This document shows, in pieces, positions 1-10,700 of a stretch of 64,000 bases of DNA. How positions within the stretch are numbered: the first letter of the stretch is position 1; each line of letters opens with the position of its first letter. The translations under genes and the position numbers were made by a program. The notes beneath the pieces are model-generated. The model was not told where the DNA came from. It saw nothing but the letters and a program-made list of their open reading frames with translations, and made no database searches. The stretch comes from DAHUXD01 sp963805495 (lineage in GTDB: Bacteria; Acidobacteriota; Thermoanaerobaculia; UBA5066; Gp7-AA6): NCBI GenBank assembly GCA_963805495.1, contig CAWDUQ010000001.1:1310602-1374601 (forward strand), written 5' to 3'.

Positions 1-837
1 CCCGCCGGCGAGCGTCTGCAGGCGCGCGGTCAGCCGGGCGTATCCGGCGGGCGTCAAGCGCATGTCGCCGAGCGGATCGCCCTCGGCCGCGTCGAAGCCC
101 GCCGACACGAGGACGAAGTCCGGGGCGAAGAGCCGGGCGATCGGCAGGAGGACGCGGTCGAAGGCCGCCAGATGCTCGGCGTCGCCCATCCCGCCGCCCC
201 ACGGCACGTTGACGGTGAAGCCGCGGCCCTGAAGGCCGCCCATCTCGGCGATCGCGCCCGTGCCGGGGTAGTACGGATACTCGTGGGTCGAGAAGTAAAG
301 GACCGAAGGATCCTCCCAGAACGAGTGCTGCGTGCCGTTGCCGTGGTGAAGGTCCCAGTCCACGATGAGGATCCTCGAGGCGGCCCCCGAGGCCTGGACG
401 GCGCGGGCCGCGACGGCGACGTTGTTGAAGATGCAAAACCCCATCGCGCGGTCGGCCTCGGCATGGTGGCCCGGCGGCCGCAGCAGCGCGAGCCCGTTCG
501 AGAGCGCTCCGGAGGCGACCCCGACCGCCAGGTCCACGAGGCCGCCGGCGGCCAGGCGCGCGGCGCGCGCCGAGTCGCGGCACGTGTACGTGTCGGGATC
601 GAGCTGAAGGTGGTCGGACTCGGCCGTCTTCCCGATGCGGAAGAGGTGGCCCGATGTGTGGATGCGCAGCAGCTCCTCGTCCGTCGCTTCGCGGGCCGGC
701 ACGGCGCGGCAGCGCGCGGCGAGACCGTCCGCCGCGAGGCGGCGCCGAATGGCCAGGAGACGCCCGGGGTGCTCCGGGTGCTCGTAGGGCGCCCGGTGGA
801 GGAGGAAGGCGTCATCGTCGACGAGCCCGGTCGTCAT
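1..837 (-). CDS. Histone deacetylase-family (HDAC/AcuC/acetylpolyamine amidohydrolase) protein, C-terminus cut by window edge
   Basis: The 279 codons inside the window are open and belong to the arginase/deacetylase fold. Two hallmarks are visible: the tandem catalytic histidines in RPPGHHAE and the zinc-ligand region DWDLHHGNGTQ, followed by the glycine-rich VPWGGGMGD and a SAGFDAAEGDPLG segment that carries the later metal-binding Asp. Family members hydrolyse N-acetyl groups from lysine, acetoin-related substrates or polyamines. The sequence does not say which. The ATG at 837 overlaps the stop of the upstream 35-residue peptide in an ATGA arrangement, which argues for translational coupling with that peptide and the DUF255 gene. 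The stop codon lies before position 1, so the true length is unknown. Confidence in family is high, in substrate low. Confidence 0.9.
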   Translation of the reverse strand, partial: MTTGLVDDDAFLLHRAPYEHPEHPGRLLAIRRRLAADGLAARCRAVPAREATDEELLRIHTSGHLFRIGKTAESDHLQLDPDTYTCRDSARAARLAAGGLVDLAVGVASGALSNGLALLRPPGHHAEADRAMGFCIFNNVAVAARAVQASGAASRILIVDWDLHHGNGTQHSFWEDPSVLYFSTHEYPYYPGTGAIAEMGGLQGRGFTVNVPWGGGMGDAEHLAAFDRVLLPIARLFAPDFVLVSAGFDAAEGDPLGDMRLTPAGYARLTARLQTLAGG

Positions 838-933
838 CGCGTGCGCATCCAGATGAGAGCGGCGAGGAAGAGCAGCCCGTAGAGCAGCACCAGGATCACC
901 GCGAGGCCGGGGCCCCTGCGTTTTCGGGGCGCC

Positions 934-941
<8 letters not shown>
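834..941 (-). CDS. 35-residue single-pass membrane peptide
   Basis: A short reading frame begins with ATG at 941 inside the last codons of the DUF255 gene and ends in a TGA that overlaps the ATG of the deacetylase gene. The peptide starts with a basic stretch (MPEAPRKRRGPG), has about 20 hydrophobic residues (LAVILVLLYGLLFLAALIW) and ends in RTR, so it would make one transmembrane helix with a positive N-terminal flank. Its overlap with both neighbours (8 bp and 4 bp) is the main reason to believe that it is translated. I do not recognise a family. Confidence 0.55.
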
Positions 942-2976
<2,035 letters not shown>

Positions 2977-3005
2977 GCCGAGAGCTTAACCCGTCGTCGC
3001 CGCGT

Positions 3006-3590
3006 TCAGGAGATCCGCAGGCCCCGGCGCGGCTCGGCCGTGATCGTGATCTCGTCGTCCCGGTCGCGGATCGTCACGAGGTCGCCCGGGTCGAGCTCGT
3101 CGAGGTGGCGGATGAGGTCCCGCGCGGACATCGGGTGGTCCTCGGAGAAAACCTCGACCAGGGAGCGCGGCAGGCGGATGTGGACCTTCTGGTCCCAGTC
3201 GTCGCGGACGTCGATCAGGATGGCGTCGCCGTCGGAGCGGACTTCGATCGTCTGGTCGTCTTTCCGGATGACCCCGGGCTTGTCGGGCGTGCTCTCGTCG
3301 GCGGCGTCGAGGATCTGCCGCGGCGTCACGTCGCTCTTGTCCCAGGCCGTGCGGATGTCGCCGTCGAGGGCGTCGTCGATGTGGGCAAGCCGGGTCAGCT
3401 GCGCGATGAGCGCGACCGGAACGTGGACCGAGAACTTGCGCGTCTCGCCGCCGTCCGTCTTCTTGACCTCGACGCGGAACCCCCGGATCCGGTGGAAGTC
3501 GCGCGCCGGCCCCCGCCAGTAGGCGATGCCCAGGGCGAAGAGGACGACCACGAAGACCCCCAGGACGACGGCCCGCACTTCCTTGTTCAT
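3006..3590 (-). CDS. Membrane-anchored protein of unknown function
   Basis: About 194 residues with one N-terminal transmembrane helix (residues about 7-24, VVLGVFVVVLFALGIAYW) followed by a charged, probably extracytoplasmic domain rich in beta-type segments (RGFRVEVKKTDGG, VHIRLPRSLVEV, DEITITAEPRRG). I place the start at 3590 rather than at the in-frame ATG at 3608, because a GGGAGA element sits about 9 bases before 3590 and would lie inside the coding sequence of the longer form. It lies 29 bp upstream of the DUF255 gene in the same direction. No family was recognised. Confidence 0.7.
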   Translation of the reverse strand: MNKEVRAVVLGVFVVVLFALGIAYWRGPARDFHRIRGFRVEVKKTDGGETRKFSVHVPVALIAQLTRLAHIDDALDGDIRTAWDKSDVTPRQILDAADESTPDKPGVIRKDDQTIEVRSDGDAILIDVRDDWDQKVHIRLPRSLVEVFSEDHPMSARDLIRHLDELDPGDLVTIRDRDDEITITAEPRRGLRIS

Positions 3591-3721
3591 CGCGCGTAAG
3601 TCTCCCATTGGTTCCTAACGCGCGCCGTCCCGGAAAGTTCGCGCCCGGGCTTCGGCGGGGGCGGCCCTTGTGGTAGTTTGCTCGCGGGAGCGCCCCGCAA
3701 GGGGTTGTTGCGGCAAGCTTT

Positions 3722-4168
3722 ATGCCTCATTTCATCACCGACACGTGCATCGGGTGCGGGGTCTGCGAGATCAAGTGCCCCACGCACACGATTACGGGCG
3801 ACAAGAACGAGAAGTACGTGATTCACCACGACCGGTGCATCGACTGCTCGGTCTGTGCCCGGTACTGCCCGGTCTCCTGCATCCAGGACCAGAAGGGCGA
3901 GCTCGTCGAGAAGGTCCGGCCCAAGGACATTCCCAAGGCGATCGTCGACCGGGACCTCTGCACGGGCTGCGAGTTCTGCATCGACATCTGCCCGTTCGAC
4001 TGCATCTACCTGATCGACGACCCTCTCCACGAGACCTTCCACAAGATCGCCGAGGTCGATGCCGGGCCCTGCGTCTCCTGCCGGCTCTGCGAAACCGTCT
4101 GCGAGAAGGACGCCATCTTCGTCCCCAACCCGATCACGCAGGCGAAGCGCTACCTCCCGGTCCTGTGA
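3722..4168 (+). CDS. Ferredoxin-type protein with four [4Fe-4S] motifs
   Basis: 148 residues that are almost entirely iron-sulfur cluster binding motifs. Four Cx2Cx2Cx3C or closely similar motifs are visible: CIGCGVCEIKC (from residue 9), CIDCSVCARYC, CTGCEFCIDIC followed by PFDC, and CVSCRLCETVC. It has no signal peptide or membrane helix, so it is predicted to be cytoplasmic. It opens the plus-strand cluster that continues with a HEAT-repeat membrane protein and the Rieske/cytochrome b genes, so it may deliver electrons to, or take them from, the quinone-linked complex. That role is inference from position. Its stop overlaps the GTG start of the next gene (GTGA). No clear Shine-Dalgarno element was found before the ATG. 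Confidence 0.9.
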   Translation: MPHFITDTCIGCGVCEIKCPTHTITGDKNEKYVIHHDRCIDCSVCARYCPVSCIQDQKGELVEKVRPKDIPKAIVDRDLCTGCEFCIDICPFDCIYLIDDPLHETFHKIAEVDAGPCVSCRLCETVCEKDAIFVPNPITQAKRYLPVL

Positions 4169-5100
4169 CCGAGCCGCCGCGCGACACCGCGCCTCCCGAT
4201 GACGAAGAGGCGGAGGAGCCCCGCGGCGCCGGGCGCCTCATCGCGCGATTCTTTCTCCTGCCTCTCCTGGTGGTCGGGGCGGCGGTCGGCATCTTCCTGG
4301 TCTTCAACCTCATGACCTTCGAGCGGCGGAGCCCGCGCGACTACCTCCAGGAGGTCCGCGGCGGGACCGCGAACCGCCGCTGGCAGGCCGCCTTCGAGCT
4401 CTCCCGCTCCCTCGGAAACCTGCCCCCCGAGGAACGGGCCTCGCTGACGGCGGAAACGCTGCGGATTTTCGAGGGCCTTTCGGGAAAGCGTCCGGAGGAT
4501 GCCCCGGTGCGGCGCTATCTCGTGCTCGTTCTCGGCCGGCTTGGAGAGCGCTCCGCGGGGCCCGCACTCGAGAAGGCCGCATCGGACGCCGACCCCGACA
4601 CCCGCCTGTACGCCGTCTGGGCCCTCGGCCGGATCGGGGATCCCGCGGCGATCGAGACGGTTCTCGCATCGTCCCAATCCGAGGACGCCGGGGCCCGCAA
4701 GATGGCGGCCTACGTCCTCGGGCAGCTGCGGGACCAGCGCGCGGTTGCGAGGCTGCAGGTGCTCGCCGAGGACAAGGTCGCCGACGTGCGCTGGAACGCG
4801 GCGATCGCGCTCGCGGAGCTCGGCGACCGCTCGGGCCTCCCGGTCCTCCGGTCGATGATCGACCGGGACGCGCTCGCCCGCCAGGCGACGATATCGAGCG
4901 AGCAGGCGGAGGCGGCCATGGTCAACGCGCTGAAGGCCCTCGCCCTGCTGAGGGACCCCGAAACGCTGCCGCGCATCGACGAGATAGCGAAAAGCGACCC
5001 GAACCTGCGCGTGCGCGACGCCGCCCGCCGAGCGGCGGAAGCCACGCGCGGGCCGGGAGCGAAACGTCTTGAGGGTCGCGACACCCTTTTGGTAGGCTGA
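4165..5100 (+). CDS. HEAT-repeat protein with N-terminal membrane anchor
   Basis: 311 residues from a GTG that overlaps the ferredoxin stop. There is a proline- and acid-rich cytoplasmic N-terminus, one transmembrane helix (about residues 29-51, FFLLPLLVVGAAVGIFLVF), then an alpha-solenoid of PBS/HEAT-type repeats: LYAVWALGRIGDPAA, MAAYVLGQLRDQRAV, WNAAIALAELGDRSG and VNALKALALLRDPE. Such repeats are scaffolds for protein-protein contact. Translational coupling to a poly-cluster ferredoxin and placement before the Rieske gene suggest an assembly or docking factor for the respiratory module. No enzymatic residues are recognisable. Confidence 0.82.
   Translation: MTEPPRDTAPPDDEEAEEPRGAGRLIARFFLLPLLVVGAAVGIFLVFNLMTFERRSPRDYLQEVRGGTANRRWQAAFELSRSLGNLPPEERASLTAETLRIFEGLSGKRPEDAPVRRYLVLVLGRLGERSAGPALEKAASDADPDTRLYAVWALGRIGDPAAIETVLASSQSEDAGARKMAAYVLGQLRDQRAVARLQVLAEDKVADVRWNAAIALAELGDRSGLPVLRSMIDRDALARQATISSEQAEAAMVNALKALALLRDPETLPRIDEIAKSDPNLRVRDAARRAAEATRGPGAKRLEGRDTLLVG
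5069..5098 (+). promoter_or_regulatory. Putative sigma-70 type promoter for the Rieske/cytochrome b operon
   Basis: TTGAGG (5069-5074) and TAGGCT (5093-5098) are separated by 18 bp and lie at the very 3' end of the HEAT-repeat gene. Start of transcription would fall near 5105, about 10 bp before the Rieske ATG. The same stretch can fold into a 5-bp hairpin followed by TTTT, so a weak terminator is an alternative reading. Confidence is modest. Confidence 0.35.
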
Positions 5101-5114
5101 GGCCCCGAGAATTG

Positions 5115-5657
5115 ATGTCTACGGCCCCGAACAGCGCCCCCACGCCACAGCCCGACGTCACCCTCGACGGGGTCACCCGGCGCTCCACCCTGAAGTGGAT
5201 GACGCTCGCCTGGACGGGTTTCGCGGCGGCGACCGCCGCCGGCCTGACCGCGACGGTCCGCTTCCTCTTCCCCAATGTCCTTTTCGAGCCGCCCACGCGG
5301 TTCAAGGCGGGGGACCCCTCGACCTACGCCCTGGGCGTGGACGAGCGCTGGAAGGAGAAATACGGGGTCTGGATCGTCCGGAACACCAATTCGATCTACG
5401 CTCTGGTGGCCGTTTGCGTGCACCTCGGCTGCACGCCCAACTGGCTCGCCGCGCAGAACAAGTTCAAGTGCCCGTGCCATGGCTCGGGCTACTACGTTTC
5501 GGGCATCAACTTCGAGGGCCCGGCCCCGCGGCCGCTGGAGCGCGCGGAGATCGGGGTTTCGGCCGAGGACGGCCAGATCATCGTCGACAAAGCGACGCGC
5601 TACCTCTACGAGCGCGGCCAGTGGAGCGACCCCAAGGCGTTCGTCAAGATGGCTTAG
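5115..5657 (+). CDS. Rieske [2Fe-2S] protein of a cytochrome bc-type complex
   Basis: 180 residues. The cluster-binding boxes are intact: CVHLGC (Cys and His ligands plus disulfide Cys) and CPCHGSGYY. The N-terminus carries a twin-arginine-like RRSTLKW followed by a membrane helix (MTLAWTGFAAATAAGL), as in membrane-anchored Rieske subunits that are exported folded. In the family this subunit carries electrons from quinol at the Qo site to cytochrome c. The ATG at 5115 is chosen over an adjacent TTG. It is followed 38 bp later by the cytochrome b6-type gene. A paralogue with about 21 differences over 160 aligned residues (by eye) lies at 26541-27080. Confidence 0.95.
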   Translation: MSTAPNSAPTPQPDVTLDGVTRRSTLKWMTLAWTGFAAATAAGLTATVRFLFPNVLFEPPTRFKAGDPSTYALGVDERWKEKYGVWIVRNTNSIYALVAVCVHLGCTPNWLAAQNKFKCPCHGSGYYVSGINFEGPAPRPLERAEIGVSAEDGQIIVDKATRYLYERGQWSDPKAFVKMA

Positions 5658-5695
5658 GCCGCGACTCGAAATAACAGCAGGCAGCGGAGGTTCGA

Positions 5696-6484
5696 TTGGG
5701 TTCTCGATGGCGTGACATCCAGCAGGCGATCGTCTCGAGCCAGCTCTGGAAATCCATCTTCCGCGTCGGGATCCCGGACACCAATCGCAAGCGCGTGCTG
5801 GCGATGCTCGGCAACGTCGTCCTGCACCTGCATCCGGTCAAGACCCGCAAGTCCGGCGTGAAGATGCGCTACACGTGGTGCGCCGGCGGCGTGACCTTCT
5901 TCCTCTTCCTCGTGCTGACGTTTACCGGTCTCCTCCTGATGTTCTACTACCGGCCGACCGTCGAGTACGCCTTCGTCGACATCCTCGACCTGCGCGAGCA
6001 GGTGCCGTTCGGCATCATGCGCGAGGTCCACCGCTGGGGCGCGCACGCGATGGTGATCTCGGTCTGGATCCACATGTTTCGCGTGTTCATGACCGGCTCC
6101 TATAAGCCGCCCCGCGAGTTCAACTGGGTTATCGGCGTGATCCTCCTCGTGCTCACGCTCCTTCTCTCGTTCACCGGCTACCTGCTGCCGTGGGACCAGC
6201 TCGCCATCTGGGCCATCACGGTCGGTTCCAACATGGCCTCGGCGACGCCGCTGATCGGCATCCAGGGCCCGGGCACGTCGTTGCTCAAGATCGGCGACAT
6301 CCAGCTCGTCACTTCGACCAACGACGCCCGGTTCGGTCTGCTCGGCGGCCGCTTCGTCGGCGCCGGCGCGCTCCTTCGCTTCTACGTTCTCCACTGTGTC
6401 GGGATCCCCCTGATCGCGGCATTCCTCATGGCCGTCCACTTCTGGCGCGTCCGCAAGGACGGCGGGATTTCGGGGCCGGTGTGA
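5696..6484 (+). CDS. Cytochrome b6-type subunit (N-terminal half of cytochrome b)
   Basis: 262 residues, four transmembrane helices and two pairs of haem-ligand histidines: EVHRWGAHAM/WIHMFRVF on helices B-type positions and LHCVGIP/VHFWRV near the end. GYLLPWDQLA is the typical b6 signature after helix C. The subunit holds the two b haems and, with the next gene, the quinol-oxidising site. Start is TTG at 5696: GGAGG lies five bases upstream and no in-frame ATG exists before the first conserved segment. The short form plus a separate C-terminal subunit is the split arrangement of b6f-like and many menaquinol-oxidising complexes. Confidence 0.94.
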   Translation: MGSRWRDIQQAIVSSQLWKSIFRVGIPDTNRKRVLAMLGNVVLHLHPVKTRKSGVKMRYTWCAGGVTFFLFLVLTFTGLLLMFYYRPTVEYAFVDILDLREQVPFGIMREVHRWGAHAMVISVWIHMFRVFMTGSYKPPREFNWVIGVILLVLTLLLSFTGYLLPWDQLAIWAITVGSNMASATPLIGIQGPGTSLLKIGDIQLVTSTNDARFGLLGGRFVGAGALLRFYVLHCVGIPLIAAFLMAVHFWRVRKDGGISGPV

Positions 6485-6520
6485 CCGTCGCTCGCGCTTG
6501 CTCGGGGCCTGCTTCGCATC

Positions 6521-6635
6521 GGCCCGCGGCTCGCCCGGTTGCGGGCTCGACCGCGGGCCTGGCCCCTCGCTGCGCGCTCGCTCCCGCGGCGCGAACCTCC
6601 TCCCTCCCTTCGGTCGGGAGACTATTCGCGCCGCG
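6521..6635. repeat. Two tandem GC-rich hairpins between the cytochrome b genes
   Basis: Hairpin I pairs GGCCCGCGG (6521-6529) with CCGCGGGCC (6551-6559) and has an inner GCCCG/CGGGC stem with a GTTG loop. Hairpin II pairs CGCGGCGCGAA (6585-6595) with TTCGCGCCGCG (6625-6635), both perfect, with an inner CTCCC/GGGAG stem (6604-6608, 6616-6620). They fill most of the 181-bp gap inside an operon whose other gaps are much shorter. They could be REP-type elements or mRNA processing/stability structures. Confidence 0.75.
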
Positions 6636-6665
6636 AACGTCAGCCGCGGCGACCTGCCGAGCTGG

Positions 6666-7778
6666 ATGGGGCCCGAGGGGAGCGTCCAGGCCGTGATCCT
6701 CGTCCAGTTCGTCAAGAACGCGATCGACTTCCTGTCGGCGCCGCAGTACCTGGTCAGCGGAGCTTTGGTCGGGTTGATCCTTCTGATCCACTGGGCGCCG
6801 GCCTGGTCGAAGAAGGGCGGGCTCGTCATGCTCGCGATCGTGGCGGGCGGCATCGGCCTCTCGTACCTCGATCCCAACTTCAACAAAGTCGCGACCCTCC
6901 CCGACAACGTGCCGATCGTCGGGATGATCTTCCTCGTCGGCTTCTTCTTCTGGTTCTCGATGAGCCAGGCCTACGAAAACGACCGGCGGATCGCCCAGGG
7001 CCGTCCGCCGATCGAGGGGGAGGATGCGGCGCAGAAGGTCTTCTCGTGGCCGGACCTCGTCTACGTCGAGCTCATCTGCCTCGTGGTGGTCATGGCCGTG
7101 ATGATCGTCTGGTCGATCGCCCTGAAGGCCCCGCTCGAAGAGCCCGCCAACCCCACCGACTCGCCCAACCCGGCCAAGGCCCCGTGGTACTTCCTGGGCC
7201 TGCAGGAGATGCTGGTCTACTTCGACCCGTGGCTCGCCGGCGTCGTCCTGCCGTCGCTCATCATCGTGGGTCTCATGGCGATCCCGTACATCGACACGAA
7301 TCCGAAGGGCAACGGCTACTTCACGTTCAAGGAGCGCCGCTTCGAGATCACGATCTTTCTCGTGGGGTTCCTCGTGCTCTGGTGCGTCCTGATCGTCCTC
7401 GGGACGTTTCTGCGGGGACCGAACTGGAACTTCTTCGGTCCGTACGAGTTCTGGGACATCAACAAGCTCGTGCCCCTCAACAACATCAACCTGTCGGAGA
7501 TCATCTGGATCAAGGTCCTGAAGCGAAGCATGCCGAACTTCTGGCTCTTCCGGGAGATCTTCGGCCTCGCGCTCGTCGGGTTCTACATCGCCGTGCTCCC
7601 GCTCCTCCTGTCGAAGACGCTGCTGCGCCGCTTTTTCGAGAAGATGGACATGCCCCGCTACTTCATCGGCGTGACGCTCGCGCTCATGATGATGTCGCTG
7701 CCGATCAAGATGTACCTGCGCTGGATCTTCAACCTCAAGTACATCGTGTCGATCCCCGAGTTCGCCTTCAACATCTAG
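6666..7778 (+). CDS. Cytochrome b C-terminal-type subunit (subunit IV-like, extended)
   Basis: About 370 residues from ATG 6666. An upstream in-frame ATG at 6498 would translate the hairpin region and is unlikely. The core contains the quinol-site loop, here NPAKAPWYFLGLQEML in place of the textbook PEWY, preceded by a helix and followed by further transmembrane segments. It has extra hydrophobic helices at both ends (for example LVSGALVGLILLIHWA and GVTLALMMMSL), so it is more than twice the size of b6f subunit IV. It completes the membrane-embedded quinol-oxidising site together with the preceding b6-type subunit. The next gene starts 7 bp after the stop. Confidence 0.9.
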   Translation: MGPEGSVQAVILVQFVKNAIDFLSAPQYLVSGALVGLILLIHWAPAWSKKGGLVMLAIVAGGIGLSYLDPNFNKVATLPDNVPIVGMIFLVGFFFWFSMSQAYENDRRIAQGRPPIEGEDAAQKVFSWPDLVYVELICLVVVMAVMIVWSIALKAPLEEPANPTDSPNPAKAPWYFLGLQEMLVYFDPWLAGVVLPSLIIVGLMAIPYIDTNPKGNGYFTFKERRFEITIFLVGFLVLWCVLIVLGTFLRGPNWNFFGPYEFWDINKLVPLNNINLSEIIWIKVLKRSMPNFWLFREIFGLALVGFYIAVLPLLLSKTLLRRFFEKMDMPRYFIGVTLALMMMSLPIKMYLRWIFNLKYIVSIPEFAFNI

Positions 7779-7785
7779 CCGAGCC

Positions 7786-10700
7786 ATGCCCCGTAAGCCG
7801 CCCGCCGAACCGATCGATCACCACTACGACATTCCGCGGCTCAACCGCGCGTTCACGTGGACGGCGGTCGCGCTCACGGCGGTCTTCATCTGGATGGTCA
7901 TCCAGGACTACTCGCGCGACTGGAAGACGATCCAGCGCACGTTCATGCGCCTCGACGCGAAACTGACGCGTGAGGCGGCGATCGCCGCCCGCCGGAAGGC
8001 GCTCGACGCGGAGCACGCGAAGCTCGTCGGGGAGTTGAAAGCCGCGCGCGCCGAGGTCGCACAGAAGGCCGGTGACCTGCGGCGTTCGCAGGCGAAGCTG
8101 AAATCGCTCGATCCCCGGATCTACGGGGCCGACCAGGAGTACAAGTTCACCAAGGCGGCCTTCGACGCCGCGCTCTACAAGTACGAGGACGCTCTCGCGA
8201 ACCGCCCGGCGGCGGCGGCCTCGGCCAGGAAGGACCTCGACGCCCTCCGCAAGCAGCTCGACGAACGCACGGTGCGTCTGGCGAAGCTGAAGAGCGAAGA
8301 GACGGCGGCGCAGGCGGAGATCGACCTCATCAACGCCCGCAAGAAGGACATCGAGAACACGCTCGAGAAGCAGACGGCGGACTTTCGCCTGTCCCGCCAG
8401 AAGTACGCGGGCCTCAAGCAGGACACGCTCTTCAACCTCCGCAACTCGCCGATCCTCGACATGATCAACCCGTCCCTGCGGGTGCAGCAGGTGCAGTTGC
8501 CGGACCACTTCATCAACGTCAACTTCATGGAGATCCCCCGGGTCGACCGCTGCACGACGTGCCACGTGGCTGCCGACCGGAAGGGGTTCGAGGACCCCAG
8601 GATCCGGGAAGTCTTCCGGACGCACCCGCGCATCCACCGGATGGTCGGAAGCGAGTCGATGCATCCGGCCAACTCCTTCGGGTGCACGCCCTGCCACGGC
8701 GGCCGCGATCGCGCGACGTCGTTCTGGTCGGCCGGTCACTCCCCGGAGACGGAGGCCCAGAAGGCGGCCTGGACGAAGAAGTACGACTGGGAGTTCGACC
8801 GCTTCAACGAGAACCCGGTCCTTCCGCTCAAGTACGCCGAGGCCGGCTGCTACCGCTGCCACGCGAAGGAGGCCGGATTCCCCGAGGCTCCGACGCTCGA
8901 CGCGGGAATGCGGGTCGTCGAGTCGCTCGGCTGCTGGGGCTGTCACCGGATCGACGGCCTCGAAAAGCAGGGTCTGCCGAAGGTCGGGCCGTCGCTCGAG
9001 CGGGTCGCCGCGAAGGTCCCGCGGGACTGGACGACGCGGTGGGTGATGAACCCGGCGTCCTTCCGGCCGAACACGAAGATGCCGACCTTCTTCTACCAGG
9101 AAAACTTCATCGACGTCTCCGGTCCGCGGAAGCCGGACCCGGCGCAGAAGGCCATGAACGAGCGCGGCCGGACCGAGAACGACACGATGGTCAACGCCAT
9201 CGTGGCGTACCTGTACGACAAGTCCAGGCCCGCCGACGTCCCCGCGGTCGCCGGCCGGGGCGACGCGGCCCGGGGTGCGAAGCTCCTCGCCGAAAGGGGC
9301 TGCTACGGATGCCACCTCGCCGACCCGAAGGCCGAACGCGATCTGACGGGCACGTACCGCCAGTTCGGGCCGAATCTCGCCGGCGTCGGATCGAAGGCTT
9401 CGCGGGACTGGATCTACCACTGGATCCTCAACCCGAAGGAGTGGAACCCGGACACCAAGATGCCGAACCTCCGCCTGACGGAGACGGAGGCGCTCGACAT
9501 CGCCGAGTACCTCACGACGCTCAAGGCGCCGGCCGGCTTCGAGAACGTCTCGCTTCCGAAGACCGACGAAAAAATCCTCGACTCGATCGCTCTCTACTTC
9601 GAGATGTCGACGAAGACGCTCTTCGACGCGAAGGCCGACCTCGCGAAGATGGACCTCAACGCGCGCGAGGTCTACACGGGCAAGAACCTGATTGCCCACT
9701 ACGGCTGCTACGCCTGCCACGCGATCCCGGGCTTCGAGGATGCCAAGCCGATCGGCACCGAGCTGACCGAGGAGGGCTCGAAGGCCGTCCACCGTCTCGA
9801 CTTCGGCTTCATCCACATTCCGCACACGCGCCACGACTGGTTCCGCACCAAGCTCCACGAGCCGCGGATCTTCGACCGCGACCGCGCCCGCGGGTGGGAG
9901 GAGAAGCTGCGGATGCCGAACTTCCGGCTCTCCCCGCGCGAGCTCGATCAGGTCGTGACGGTGGTCCTCGGCCTCCAGCAGCTGAACGCCGCGCCCCAGG
10001 TGGTCAAGCAGCTCTCGCCGCGGGAGGCCGCGGTCGAGCGCGGCCGGCGCATCGTCAAGAACCACAACTGCCAGGGCTGCCACGTCATCGAGGGTGTCGG
10101 CGGCTCCTACCGCTCCGTCGTCGCGGACGTGTCGCTCGCGCCGCCGATCATCCAGGGCGAGGGCGCGAAGGTCCAGAGCGACTGGCTCTTCGGCTTCCTC
10201 CAGGCGCCGAAGACCGGGCAGATCCGCCCGTGGCTCGAGGCGCACATGCCGACCTTCGGGTTCACCGACGCGGAGCTCAACGACCTGACGCAGTACTTCG
10301 CGTCGCTCGACCGCGCGTCCTACCCGTTCCTCGTCGCCGACTACGCCACCAATCCCGCGAGCTGGGCGGCGGGCAAGAAGACCTTCGAGCTCCTCAAGTG
10401 CGCGCAGTGCCACCCCCGGTCCCTCGAGGACTTCAACCGACCCGGCGTCGACCGCGCGAGCCTTGCCCCCAACCTCCAGATGGCCTCGACGCGGCTGCGG
10501 CACGACTGGATCCCCGACTGGATCCGGCGCCCCGACGAATGGATGCCGGGAACGCGAATGCCCACCAATTTTCCCAAGGGCGACGAAGGTCATCGCTATT
10601 CGCCGCTCGGCCAGCAGTTCGACGCCCCGAGTTTCGCGGCGGACCGCGCGGAATTCGCCCGCATCCTCGGCGGCGACGACAACGCCAAGGCCTTCCTCTC

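Noticed and set aside
5072..5090. Intrinsic terminator before the Rieske gene
   Set aside because: The stem is only 5 bp, the T tract is four bases and it lies inside the HEAT coding sequence; a promoter reading of the same DNA fits at least as well.
6498..6665. N-terminal extension of the second cytochrome b subunit
   Set aside because: The frame is open but translates the two hairpins into an Arg/Gly-rich sequence unlike cytochrome b; homology and hydrophobicity begin after ATG 6666.
7768..10593. 941-codon open frame on the minus strand
   Set aside because: It is the complement of the octahaem cytochrome gene, whose eight CxxCH motifs fix the coding strand.
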